Shown here: positions 7,465 to 15,589 of the stretch, one piece after another | How the letters are laid out: each line of letters opens with the position of its first letter | How positions within the stretch are numbered: position 1 is the stretch's first letter | Source: Moraxella canis | Lineage (GTDB): Bacteria > Pseudomonadota > Gammaproteobacteria > Pseudomonadales > Moraxellaceae | Assembly: GCF_002014965.1 (NCBI RefSeq) | Contig: NZ_MUXT01000005.1 | Span: 62,001-126,000, forward strand | DNA length: 64,000 nt | Reading direction: 5' to 3' | Position numbers and translations under genes: made by a program | The notes under the pieces: generated by a model | What the model was told of the DNA's origin: nothing | The model's input: only the letters and a program-made list of their open reading frames with translations | The model's database searches: none

Positions 7465-7495
7465 ACTATAAACTCCGTAGTCATTACAGGGTCAA
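7465..7495 (-). promoter_or_regulatory. MerR-activated promoter of the cation exporter
   Basis: On the minus strand, TTGACC (7490 to 7495) and TATAGT (7465 to 7470) are separated by 19 bp. The spacer carries the dyad ACCCTGTAATGACTACGGAGT, similar in layout to CadR/PbrR operators. The site lies between the exporter and its divergent regulator and probably also limits transcription of the regulator. Confidence 0.8.
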
Positions 7496-7501
7496 GCCAA
7501 A

Positions 7502-7900
7502 ATGTCAAAATTTTTTAAAATAAAACAAGCCAGTGAACAAACAGGCGTACATTTGGAAACCATTCGTTATTATGAAAAACAAGGCTTAATCGCCCCTACA
7601 CATCAACAAAACGGCTATCGTGTGTTTGATGACAATCAGTTAGAACAATTACGCTTTATTAAAACTTGCCGTAATATCGGTCTTTCTTTAAGTAACATCA
7701 AAACGCTGTTGCAATTACAACAAACGCCTAACAAACAATGCAATGAAATCCATGCACTTGCCGAGCAACATTTGGCATATTTGGACGAACAAATCACAGA
7801 ACTACAACAAGTTAAAACTTTTCTAATGCAATTTGTGGGTTGTGAAAATAAAACGGTTGATAAGTGTCAGATTATTCAAGGTATTAAAGAAAAAGAATAG
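7502..7900 (+). CDS. MerR-family metal regulator (CadR/PbrR-like)
   Basis: A 132-residue MerR-family activator: DNA-binding domain with [18 protein letters not shown], a dimerization helix and a C-terminal metal loop. Cysteines at C80 (NKQCNEI), C114 and C122 ([11 protein letters not shown]) match the three-Cys arrangement that binds Cd(II)/Pb(II) in CadR/PbrR regulators, rather than the two-Cys CueR type. It is divergent from the cation exporter and probably activates it from the 19-bp-spacer promoter. Zinc sensing (ZntR-like) is less likely but possible. Confidence 0.85.
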   Translation: MSKFFKIKQASEQTGVHLETIRYYEKQGLIAPTHQQNGYRVFDDNQLEQLRFIKTCRNIGLSLSNIKTLLQLQQTPNKQCNEIHALAEQHLAYLDEQITELQQVKTFLMQFVGCENKTVDKCQIIQGIKEKE

Positions 7901-7906
7901 CGGAAT

Positions 7907-8280
7907 ATTTTTCAGGCAGCCTAAAACCCTTTTCCGTGATGGGCTTGATTTTGACGGTGGTGTTGCTATTCGCCTTTCAAGCCCAAACCATTATTGCCAA
8001 TCCCTTGATTATTCTGCTGATTGCCATTCCCCTGCTGGCACAGACTTACGGCATTTTTGCCTTGGCTCACGTTTTGGCAAAATGGCTCAAATTACCACAC
8101 GAAATTTCCGCCCCTGCGTGCTTGATTGGCACGAGTAATTTTTTTGAATTGGCGGTGGCGGTGGCAATTTCTTTGTTCGGTTTGCATTCTGGGGCGGCAT
8201 TGGCAACGGTGGTCGGTGTGCTGGTGGAAGTGCCTGTGATGCTCTCGCTGGTGTGGTGGCTTAATCGGCAGGTAAAATAA
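7907..8280 (+). pseudogene. 3' fragment of a second acr3 gene
   Basis: This stretch repeats the last third of acr3 (from residue about 218 onward) with only a few base changes, up to about 8262. It then diverges to a different C-terminus (WWLNRQVK) before TAA. The copy begins exactly at the uptake sequence (here AGGCAGCCTAAA, one base altered, 7914 to 7925), just after the merR stop. It lacks the first 220 residues and a start, so it is non-functional. An internal ATG at 7936 would encode only 114 residues covering the last helices. Confidence 0.85.
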
Positions 8281-8282
8281 CG

Positions 8283-8318
8283 ATGTGCCGTCTGAAACTT
8301 ATTTTTCAGACGGCACAT
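8283..8318. terminator. Inverted pair of Neisseria uptake sequences forming a terminator
   Basis: GCCGTCTGAA (8287 to 8296) and its reverse complement TTCAGACGGC (8305 to 8314) form a strong hairpin, ATGTGCCGTCTGAAA paired with TTTCAGACGGCACAT, between two convergent gene remnants. Known: paired uptake sequences as terminators are typical of Neisseria. Confidence 0.88.
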
Positions 8319-8332
8319 TTACCTTAAAACAA

Positions 8333-9039
8333 TCAAACCTTTACCAAAATCTTCCCAATCTGTGCATTGCTTTCCATATAACGGTGAGCTTCCGCCATTT
8401 CATCAAAAGCAAAAACTTTGTCAATTTCTGGTTTTAATTGACCGCTTGCTAAGCCGTCAAACACGAATTTTTTCGCTTGAGCGAGTTTTTCTGGTACGGT
8501 AGTGATTTCAAACAATTCATAGCCTCGCACGGTTAAGTGTTTGCCTAAAATTGGGAACACAGGCACGGCGATATCATCGTGGCTTAATGCACCGTAGATG
8601 ATGTATTTGCCGTCTTGTGTCATTGCGTTGATAATTTTTGCTGCTTCTTTGTCACCCAAAGGGTCGAACACCAAATTCACGCCTTTGCCGTTTGTAATTT
8701 CTAGTAATTTAGCCGTAACGTCATCTTCTTTGGTGGCAATCACAAAATCCGCCCCTTTCTGTAAAAGCACATCGCCTTTGGCGTGCGTGCGAGACAGAGC
8801 AATCACGTTTGCCCCTTGCATTTTGGCGATTTGAATGGCGGCAATGCCTACCGAGCTGGTCGCTCCGCCCAATACAACAAAATCGCCTTTTTGCACCTTG
8901 CCAAATTCAATCAAACCGCCGTATGCGGTTACAAACATCATCCAACTTGCCGCAGCTTGTTCCATTGTGAGGTTTTCAGGGTGTTTTACCACAGCGTGAA
9001 CGGGCATATTTACGATTTCGCCATAAGTGCCGTATTCGG
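8333..9039 (-). pseudogene. 3' part of an MDR-family NAD(P)H:quinone oxidoreductase gene
   Basis: About 235 codons of a zinc-independent medium-chain dehydrogenase survive. They include [20 protein letters not shown], the cofactor-binding motif VVLGGATSSVGIAAIQIAK and a normal C-terminus (ESNAQIGKILVKV). The catalytic N-terminal domain is missing. Upstream of about 9039 the frame continues by chance into antisense of an RND-pump fragment as far as an ATG at 9154, so a 273-residue chimeric protein could be translated but would be unlikely to work. A fitting N-terminal piece lies at 4638 to 4768. Some 50 residues of the middle are missing from both pieces. Confidence 0.8.
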
Positions 9040-9305
9040 AACGTGTCCGCCCGATTTTAATGACCACCATTGCAATGGTAGCGGGAATGATCCCGGCCGT
9101 GTTTGCCAGCGGTGCAGGCGCGGCATTTAGAGCACCTATGGCAATCGCTGTCATTTGTGGTTTAGTCGCCTCAACCTTGTTGAGCCTAGTATTTGTGCCT
9201 GTAGTTTATTCCTTAATGGATGACCTCAGAGAATGGCTAGCCCCGAAATTAGCCAAATTAACATCAGTAACACCGGAGGATAGAATCCCAAGAAGAGAAG
9301 GATAA
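9040..9305 (+). pseudogene. C-terminal fragment of an RND efflux pump gene
   Basis: The plus strand encodes the last two helices of an AcrB/CzcA-type pump ([19 protein letters not shown], then [20 protein letters not shown] and [12 protein letters not shown]), ending in a short polar tail and TAA. Everything upstream is missing; the sequence starts abruptly at the oxidoreductase remnant. The [19 protein letters not shown] stretch is of the multidrug (HAE1) rather than clearly the heavy-metal subfamily, but the piece is too short to decide. Confidence 0.82.
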
Positions 9306-9323
9306 TCTTTTTGAAAAAATACT

Positions 9324-9345
9324 GTTTGAAATTTAAATTTCAAAC
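9324..9345. terminator. 22-bp perfect palindrome after ginD
   Basis: GTTTGAAATTT followed by AAATTTCAAAC, a perfect inverted repeat 9 bp beyond the ginD stop. On the minus strand it is followed by AGTATTTTTTC. It can act as terminator for the gin operon and, in the other direction, for the pump remnant. Confidence 0.6.
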
Positions 9346-9354
9346 GGTATCTCT

Positions 9355-9765
9355 TTATCGATGCTGGCGATTAACTGCAATAAGTGGCTTATTTAGCTTA
9401 TCTTCTGTCATCCCATGCATATATGCATTATATTGCCATACAATAAATTGCTGTTTATATCGCTCATTAATTTCTTCCAAACGTTGTACTTGAGCTTTTA
9501 AATTCTTAACTTGCTTTTGCAGATAATCCATTGTTACATTCGGTTCTGGATTAGCTTTAGTACTTTCTTTTATTTTTTGTTTTCGTCTAGTAAAGGCTGT
9601 TTGAATATCTGAATAATTTGCAAGAGACTGTCTCTCAATACTTTTAACATTCAGTAGTTCTGCCACTTTATGACAGAGTAAATCCCATGTTAATTTACCC
9701 TCCCAAGTATTAATCAACATGATTATATCTTCTAAATTTTCTTCTGTAATAAGAATTTTAGGCAT
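9355..9765 (-). CDS. ginD: GinD-like small coiled-coil protein of the recombinase module
   Basis: A 136-residue protein without a recombinase domain. The N-terminal half is a mixed helical region (NTWEGKLTWDLLCHKVAELL), followed by a basic stretch (AFTRRKQKIKES). A predicted coiled coil (LQKQVKNLKAQVQRLEEINE) leads to a conserved-looking WQYNAYMHGMTEDKLNKPL tail. This matches the role and size of TnpC of Tn554 and of GinD, the fourth essential gene of GInt islands. The ATG (9763 to 9765) is one base after the ginC stop, so it is translationally coupled. Its molecular function is unknown; an accessory DNA-binding or orientation role is inferred. Confidence 0.75.
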   Translation of the reverse strand: MPKILITEENLEDIIMLINTWEGKLTWDLLCHKVAELLNVKSIERQSLANYSDIQTAFTRRKQKIKESTKANPEPNVTMDYLQKQVKNLKAQVQRLEEINERYKQQFIVWQYNAYMHGMTEDKLNKPLIAVNRQHR

Positions 9766-9766
9766 A

Positions 9767-11803
9767 CTATAACTCCATTAGTTTATATAAATCATCGTCT
9801 AACTTAGCTGTTTCTTTCTTCTGTATATCTAGATCCATTCCTCTTTCCAACAAAGCTAATTTAATAGGGGAAGGATCATACTCATCAGGCATCCTTAATA
9901 ATGAACCATTTGGGATGCTCTCATCTTCTAAGAATTTAATTTTAGTTTTTATGTGAGTTAGTCTCCATCCTAAATTACTTATCCAGCGATCTGCACCAAA
10001 AACACCTATTTTATGGTGCTCTTTAGCTTTATTAAATTGTTCGGTTATCTGGGATTCACGCACCTTTAAGATTTCTAAGGAGTGCTCTAAACCTTTAATA
10101 CAAACAAGCTCTTTACATGTTTCACAATCTCCATGACGAGAACATGGAGACATTGCATAATCATGTTCACAGATCCCTATTTCTGTTACCGTTGCGATTC
10201 CAATTCTATCTTTCCCTAAGTCTTCATAGGTAATAGGAAGATTCAAATGAATTTTATCTAAGATAGAAATATCTTCGGGAATGAGTAAATTCCTAACTGA
10301 TTCACTTTTTTCTTCTTCTGTTCTGTGATCATAAGCCTTGTTATCTGCAACTCTTGCTCGTCCTGCCCAATTAGCTAAAGTTAACTCATCCATTCCTCCT
10401 CGTTCAGCTTTTGTACTTAACCAATGTCTTGCATTGTGTGATGGTAATCTTATGAATTCTCCTTTGGATGTGCCTATACAATGTTTTTCCCATAATGATG
10501 TTTTAGGACGAGTTTCAGAATAGCAAAACCTATCATTAATTTGATTCACCGTTGGTAACACAAAAGAAAAACTTTTAGGGGAAAAGTCATCATGAAATTC
10601 ATTTTCTCTAAATAATAATAAAGCTTCAGAAACCTTAACATTTTTATGTTTATCGACATAAGGCCAATTATGAAATTTTGATGTATATTTTTTATATAAA
10701 AATTTTCCTAACACCTCATAAGTTATAATTCCATCATTTTCACTTATTAAATTTTTAAACCATTTAGCATTAGTGCTATTTTTGCCAATATCTAGTACTT
10801 CAGCAATTTCACTTTTAGTTAAAGGCTTTTGGTATAAAGAACGGGATAGAGCAGCCTCTTTATTGGATAACATCAATATATTAGGATTTTCTTCTGCAAA
10901 TTTAGCAACTCCTCTTGCTAGGGTGCCTATATTTGTTAAGCGTTTAACGGCTTCAACAACAATATCTTGCATACAGCTAGGAACCTATTTTAATCCCTCT
11001 TTACCATTTTTTGCAGGTATCCATCGAATACCTAACTGCTTATTTCCCAAGCTATCATCCTCCCATTCTAAGCAATTAACAGATAACGACATTAACTCAG
11101 AACAACGGGATGGAGCAACCATAAGTAGAACCATAACAGCTGTGTAATATTCAGTTTCTTTGCCTAAATTGGGAGCATCATGAAAGAGTTTAGCAACCAA
11201 CATCATTTCTTCATCAGTTGGCATTTTACTTGAGCGGTATTCTTTCCCTTTTTCATCCAGTAATATAGTCAAATCTCTAGGGCGTTTGTAAGGACTTTTC
11301 CATAAAGGTAGTTGAGGTGTAATTTGATTTTCTCTACAAAAATCAAATAATTTTTGAATTTGATAACCTAATTTATTGACTGATTTTGTACCTTTTTTAT
11401 ATTTTTTTGATACGATATTTTCTACTTCATGAATAACTAAATAGTCAAGCTGAAGTATGTCAGCCTTTCCTTTAATATTGTAGAGAGCCATTTCAACTAT
11501 ACGTAAAGATTCAGTATGTCGGGCTAAATTCCGAATGGGATTTAGAGAATAAATATAACGAATATAGGCTTTGGCAAATTCAATGAATGGTGCAGCTAAT
11601 GGCTCATATTTATAAGTTGTAGATTTAATTCTTTCTGTGGAAAAACGAACCTGAACTGGATAAATGCTGAATGTTGTTTTCCATTGGTTGTTTTCCCAGC
11701 AATCATTTCCAAAGGTAGTAAGCTGATTTTTACTGAAATTAATAAATTGCTCTAAATTAGATTTAGGATTATTATCTTTCGGAGTAAAAATTAGATTGTT
11801 CAT
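9767..11803 (-). CDS. ginC: GinC-like tyrosine recombinase interrupted by an in-frame TAG
   Basis: One long frame of 678 codons, broken only by TAG at 10985 to 10987. The part before it (272 residues) has the core-binding region and the box I arginine (APSRCSELMSL). The part after it (from VPSCMQDIVVEAVKRL) has the box II HxxRH (SHNARHWL) and the tyrosine region (LANWAGRARVADNKAYDH, with Trp in place of the usual His). A Cys-rich C-terminal extension follows (CEHDYAMSPCSRHGDCETC). Neither half alone holds the complete active site. The TAG stands where a tryptophan (TGG) would fit. An internal Met at 10972 could restart the second half. The natural end is also TAG, followed two codons later by an in-frame TAA. 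ATG 11803 is 2 bp after ginB. Confidence 0.8.
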
Positions 11804-11805
11804 AA

Positions 11806-13326
11806 TTAGTAGCTCCCAATAGTTCTTTTCATATCATTGCAAGCTTGAACAACATACTCAACAGCTAAAATAATACGATCTTTGGATGATGCATAATCTA
11901 TGCTTTTGGTTTGTTTTAAACGCTCTTCCTTTTCCTTATACAACTTATTTAAGATTTGTTGATGAGGACCATCAACGAGCGGTCTAAACTTAGGACATAA
12001 ATAACAAGTTTCATAGCCAGTTATACAAAAATCATTTGTACCACAAGCACCTATTGTATCTATTCCGTTATTGGTTATTAAAGATGTTGGATCGTACCCC
12101 CTCTCGCTTTCATTTAAGTTAGAAATAATTCTACCTGTAAATGCTTGAGCTAGTTTTCCCATTTCAGCACCCATAACACGATCAATGTATTGCACTGTAT
12201 CAGCTGTATTTTCAGTATAAACTTTAACGTTTTGTGTATCTGTATGATCTAGGAGCTCTGCTATAATCGTTGCCCCAACCCCTTTTCTTCCTAGATTTGT
12301 TCCTCTAGTATGGCGAAAACGTCTTGCTGTTACATGAATAATTTCACCTGTTCGTTCTGAAATTGCTTTTTGGTGAATACAGAATTTTCGTAATGCGTAT
12401 AGCTCCAACGAAGAAGCAGAATAATGAAAAATATCTTTGTTTAATAATGAAAGATCAAAATTCCTATTTTTGATATTCTTCTTTAAACAATTCCAATCAA
12501 TAAACATTGGTAATTTCATTTTATAACTAGAAATAAAGGTTTCATCAACCAGACTAAGCAATTTCTTATATTGATGTTCCATAAAGTTTAGGAGAATTAA
12601 ATATAAGTCCTCTGTGATAGCAAGCTTTTTAAACGTTTCTCTAAATAGCCCTCCTCTTTTTTTTGCACTAGGGATATTTAGAAAATAATTCCATGTTCCT
12701 TGAGAGATTTCCTTTCTTAGGTCTTCAAATTTTAAATGGCGTATTTGAATGGGTCTTCTAGCTGTAGATTGAAGTAAGTGAATATATGCATATGTTTCAA
12801 ATGAAATAAGATCTTCTCTCCAAAGTCTAGCAAGTTCAGCCATTAAAGCCAAAATTTCATTTTCGGTAAATGCTCCTGTATAAGGGCATCTCATTAATAC
12901 CGATTTACCTTTATCATTTCCACTCAACGTAAAGCTTTCTAGCAATGACACAACAGATTTATCAACTCCATAATAGCCATACTCATGCCATGACAGTAAA
13001 AAACCCTTTAATGCTCCTAAATGCCACTCACGCTCTTTACCTAAAGTAGCTTTCCAATTTATTATCACAGATGTATCAATAATATTTGAGTTAGTACTTA
13101 TTACGAATTCTTGGAATCGACGATGCATATTAAAAGTATGGTAGCTAGAATATTTTTCAGCATAAATAGCAAGTGTTTTTTTAAATCCTGCTAGTGTTTT
13201 ATGATCTATATCTAATACAGCTTGAGAGAAATTAATTGTAATATCTTTACTTATATGCTAAGAGTTTTCATTTTCATCAAATACATACCCATCTCTTGAC
13301 TGTCTAAGACGTTTATTCTGATTCAT
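11806..13326 (-). CDS. ginB: GinB-like tyrosine recombinase interrupted by an in-frame TAG
   Basis: The frame runs from ATG 13324 to 13326, overlapping the ginA end by 14 bp, to TAA at 11806. It has 506 codons with TAG as codon 23 (13258 to 13260): MNQNKRLRQSRDGYVFDE, NENS, stop, then HISKDITINFSQAVLDID. The sequence after the stop continues as a normal core-binding domain with no Met until 13128, so the interrupted N-terminus looks genuine. The catalytic domain shows the box I Arg (STARRPIQIRHL) and box II as TARRFRHTRG (the usual His is replaced). It continues with LLDHTDTQNVKVYTEN, which holds the second His and the nucleophilic Tyr. A Cys cluster (CGTNDFCITGYETCYLC) follows. A start at 13128 would remove about 66 residues. 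Confidence 0.8.
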
Positions 13327-14599
13327 AATTATCAACCTTTTTTTGAAACTCAATCTGAAGATCTAATAATATCTTGTTAGCTTTTTCTCTTATATAACGT
13401 TGATTATAAATATTTCCTGATTTTTCGGATGTATGTCCCATAAGATGTTGTCTCATCTTTGCTTCTTTTTCGGAAGAAATAAAATCTTTATGAGAGAAAT
13501 CATGATTTATATTTTGATTATTTTTATCCACCTTTCGTGAAAAATCTAAGTTCCATTCATGACGAAAAATATGCGGATGAATAATAGAAAATTTAGGATC
13601 TATCTTTTTCATTGTTGGTACAATAACGTTATCAAAAGAACTGGTACTAATTGGGTTTCCTTGCGTTTTTCCTTTTCGATGGGTTACAAATAAATATGGA
13701 TGTTTATTAGCGTTAGGAATCTTAGAGCGATAGTTCATAATATAGTCATTGATAAGTTGAGCTATATTTTGTGAAATAGGAAGTCGCCTTTCTTTCGTTT
13801 TACTTACAGCTTGCTTCTTCCTTGTGTCAAATTTATCATCATGTGTTCGTCTAATTGTAATTGAGGATTTAGCTGTTCCTATATCAATAAATGGGATTTG
13901 AATTGATAATAGCTCTCCTCTTCTAATCCCTAATTCCTTTAATAAGATAAACATCAAATGGTTTCTTTTTCTAATTCCAATATCTTGAAATGGATTATTA
14001 GGATTAGAAAAGTTCGCAATAGACATAAACTCATCTAACAATCCATCAGGTAGCTCACTTTCTGGTTTGATAGATAATGTTTTATGATTTTTAGGTCTTG
14101 ACTCTTTAATTAACGCAATTAGTTTCGTCAATTTTTCAATATATTCATTAGGTACATTAATTACTTTAGATAGAAATAATATGTATTCTGAAAGCGTTGT
14201 TAGTCTATTATATTGATGACTAAGAGATACGGCAGAATAAATATCAATAAATTGAGTCCTACCTTTCATTAACACACTTTTTTTTGTATTGATTACATTC
14301 TTTCGCTTTTTTACATTTATTCTCATATGTTGGATAAGAGATTCTAATTGGTTTTCTGTTAAGAGTACTTTGTTATGAATTAGATCACTAATAACAAGAT
14401 TATTCTGTTTTTCCCAATTCATTATCCACTGTATAGTTCCCAGCTTATTTCTAATTGTGTTTACTGCGGATTGATTACGTAGTTCTACAGTTACCCATAA
14501 GGTTGAATAAAAATCAGGAATACCAGTTTTAACATTAACCAATATAGGAAAACGTTCTCCATTTGAAAAAAGGACTGTTTCTAATCTATGCATATTCAT
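13313..14599 (-). CDS. ginA: GinA-like tyrosine recombinase
   Basis: A 428-residue tyrosine recombinase, first gene of the module and the only one of the three without an internal stop. The N-terminal SAM-like core-binding region is followed by the catalytic domain. This has box I Arg (LGIRRGELLSIQI), the beta-hairpin lysine region (SKTKERRLPIS), box II HxxRH (IHPHIFRHEWN), the second His (LMGHTSEKSGNIY) and Tyr (IYNQRYI). The active-site set looks complete. It reads inward from the presumed island end next to ssb. There is no clear Shine-Dalgarno sequence before ATG 14599, and a second in-frame ATG follows two codons later. Codon use is much more AT-rich than in the neighbouring ssb. Confidence 0.85.
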   Translation of the reverse strand: MNMHRLETVLFSNGERFPILVNVKTGIPDFYSTLWVTVELRNQSAVNTIRNKLGTIQWIMNWEKQNNLVISDLIHNKVLLTENQLESLIQHMRINVKKRKNVINTKKSVLMKGRTQFIDIYSAVSLSHQYNRLTTLSEYILFLSKVINVPNEYIEKLTKLIALIKESRPKNHKTLSIKPESELPDGLLDEFMSIANFSNPNNPFQDIGIRKRNHLMFILLKELGIRRGELLSIQIPFIDIGTAKSSITIRRTHDDKFDTRKKQAVSKTKERRLPISQNIAQLINDYIMNYRSKIPNANKHPYLFVTHRKGKTQGNPISTSSFDNVIVPTMKKIDPKFSIIHPHIFRHEWNLDFSRKVDKNNQNINHDFSHKDFISSEKEAKMRQHLMGHTSEKSGNIYNQRYIREKANKILLDLQIEFQKKVDNYESE

Positions 14600-14625
14600 T
14601 TAATTTACAAAAATATCATATATAA

Positions 14626-14653
14626 ATACTATCAAATAAAGATGTTTTGTCAA
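14626..14653 (-). promoter_or_regulatory. Possible promoter of the gin operon
   Basis: On the minus strand, TTGACA (14648 to 14653), a 16-bp spacer and TAGTAT (14626 to 14631), about 25 bp before the ginA ATG. The whole stretch 14600 to 14662 is AT-rich and should contain the right end of the island; no clear inverted repeat or core site was recognised in it. Confidence 0.45.
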
Positions 14654-14662
14654 AAATAATGT

Positions 14663-14699
14663 AAAAAAAAGAGAACCCTTTTAAAATAAAGGGTTCTCT
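14663..14699 (-). terminator. Rho-independent terminator of ssb
   Basis: Stem AGAGAACCCTTT / AAAGGGTTCTCT (14670 to 14681 with 14688 to 14699), followed on the minus strand by a run of eight T. It closes ssb and insulates the gin operon from it. Confidence 0.88.
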
Positions 14700-14743
14700 A
14701 TATTTATATGGATTTTATTTTACAGTTTTAAATTATATGTAAC

Positions 14744-15451
14744 TCAAAAAGGCATATCATCATCCGACAAACCTTGTGATGGCGTGATCACGGGCTTATT
14801 CGCTGGTGGCGTATTTGGCTTTTGGGTAGACGGTGCGTCTGTATTTTGCTCAATGTGCGCTGGCTGCCCAAAAGAGTGGTTTTGTGCCATCGGGTTACCC
14901 TGAGCCTGAGGCGCTCGCTCTTGGGGATAGCCTGAATTTGGGTAAGCTTGGTTTGGCTGAGGCGGCGCATATCCTGATGAATTTTGACCACCAAATTGAT
15001 TGCCTTGTTGATAGGCGTTATTTGGATATTGCCCACCTTGATTTCTTGGATTTTGATATGGCTGATTACCAGCGTAGCCACCTTGAGGATTGGCATAGCC
15101 GCTATTATCACCGCTGGCACGGCTGCCAAGCATTTGCATATTATCAGCGCGGATCTCTGTTGTATAACGCTCTTGACCTGTCTGGGCATCTTGCCACTTG
15201 CGTGTGCGCAAACTGCCCTCAACATAAATCTGTGAGCCTTTACGAAGATATTGTGAGGCGATCTCCGCCAATCGGTTGTTGAATACCACACGGTGCCATT
15301 CGGTATGCTCTTTACGCTCGCCCGTATTTCTGTCCGTCCAGCGCTCAGAAGTAGCGATCGATACCGTTGCGATCATGCCACCATTATCAAAATTACGAAC
15401 TTCTGGGTCGTTACCTAAATTACCCACAAGAATGACCTTATTCACACTCAT
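14744..15451 (-). CDS. ssb: Single-stranded DNA-binding protein SSB
   Basis: A 235-residue SSB: OB-fold over the first 110 residues ([56 protein letters not shown]), then a long Gly/Gln/Asn/Pro-rich flexible linker. The acidic tip DDDMPF docks repair and replication partners. It coats single-stranded DNA in replication, recombination and repair. The linker is longer than in E. coli (178 aa in total there), as is common in Moraxellaceae. It is the last backbone gene before the island, on the same strand as uvrA. Confidence 0.97.
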   Translation of the reverse strand: MSVNKVILVGNLGNDPEVRNFDNGGMIATVSIATSERWTDRNTGERKEHTEWHRVVFNNRLAEIASQYLRKGSQIYVEGSLRTRKWQDAQTGQERYTTEIRADNMQMLGSRASGDNSGYANPQGGYAGNQPYQNPRNQGGQYPNNAYQQGNQFGGQNSSGYAPPQPNQAYPNSGYPQERAPQAQGNPMAQNHSFGQPAHIEQNTDAPSTQKPNTPPANKPVITPSQGLSDDDMPF

Positions 15452-15589
15452 AAGATTTCCTTTGCTAGTTTTTTAATAAATTTTAATCATTAAATGGTTG
15501 GAATTAAGCATACTTTACGCAATTTTTGGATAAATTGCCATCAGTTTTTGGCAAATTTACAAAATAATTCTGTAAAATCTCATCCTTGG

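Larger units (their letters stand above)
1..14670. mobile_element. GInt-like genomic island carrying copper, arsenic and cadmium/lead-type resistance genes (left end outside window)
   Basis: Seen: a four-gene recombinase operon (three different tyrosine recombinases plus a small coiled-coil protein) sits at the right end, reading inward from a point just downstream of ssb. To its left lie only metal-resistance genes and broken gene pieces. Base composition changes sharply along the stretch: GC-rich to about 3.6 kb, intermediate to 9.3 kb, AT-rich from 9.3 to 14.7 kb, then even backbone. Known: GInt islands are defined by ginA, ginB, ginC and ginD in that order at one end, with variable cargo behind them. 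Inferred: the right boundary lies between the ginA start (14599) and the ssb terminator (14663 to 14699). No direct repeat marking the edge could be identified, and the left end is not in the window, so the extent is approximate. Confidence 0.65.

Noticed and set aside
5245..8318. Repeated AGGCAGCCTGAA words considered as CRISPR or insertion-sequence ends
   Set aside because: Spacing is irregular and there are no spacers or transposase; they match Neisseriaceae uptake sequences.
9355..14599. Three recombinases considered as prophage integrases
   Set aside because: No phage structural, lysis or replication genes are present. The trio plus small coiled-coil gene fits the GInt/Tn554 pattern better.
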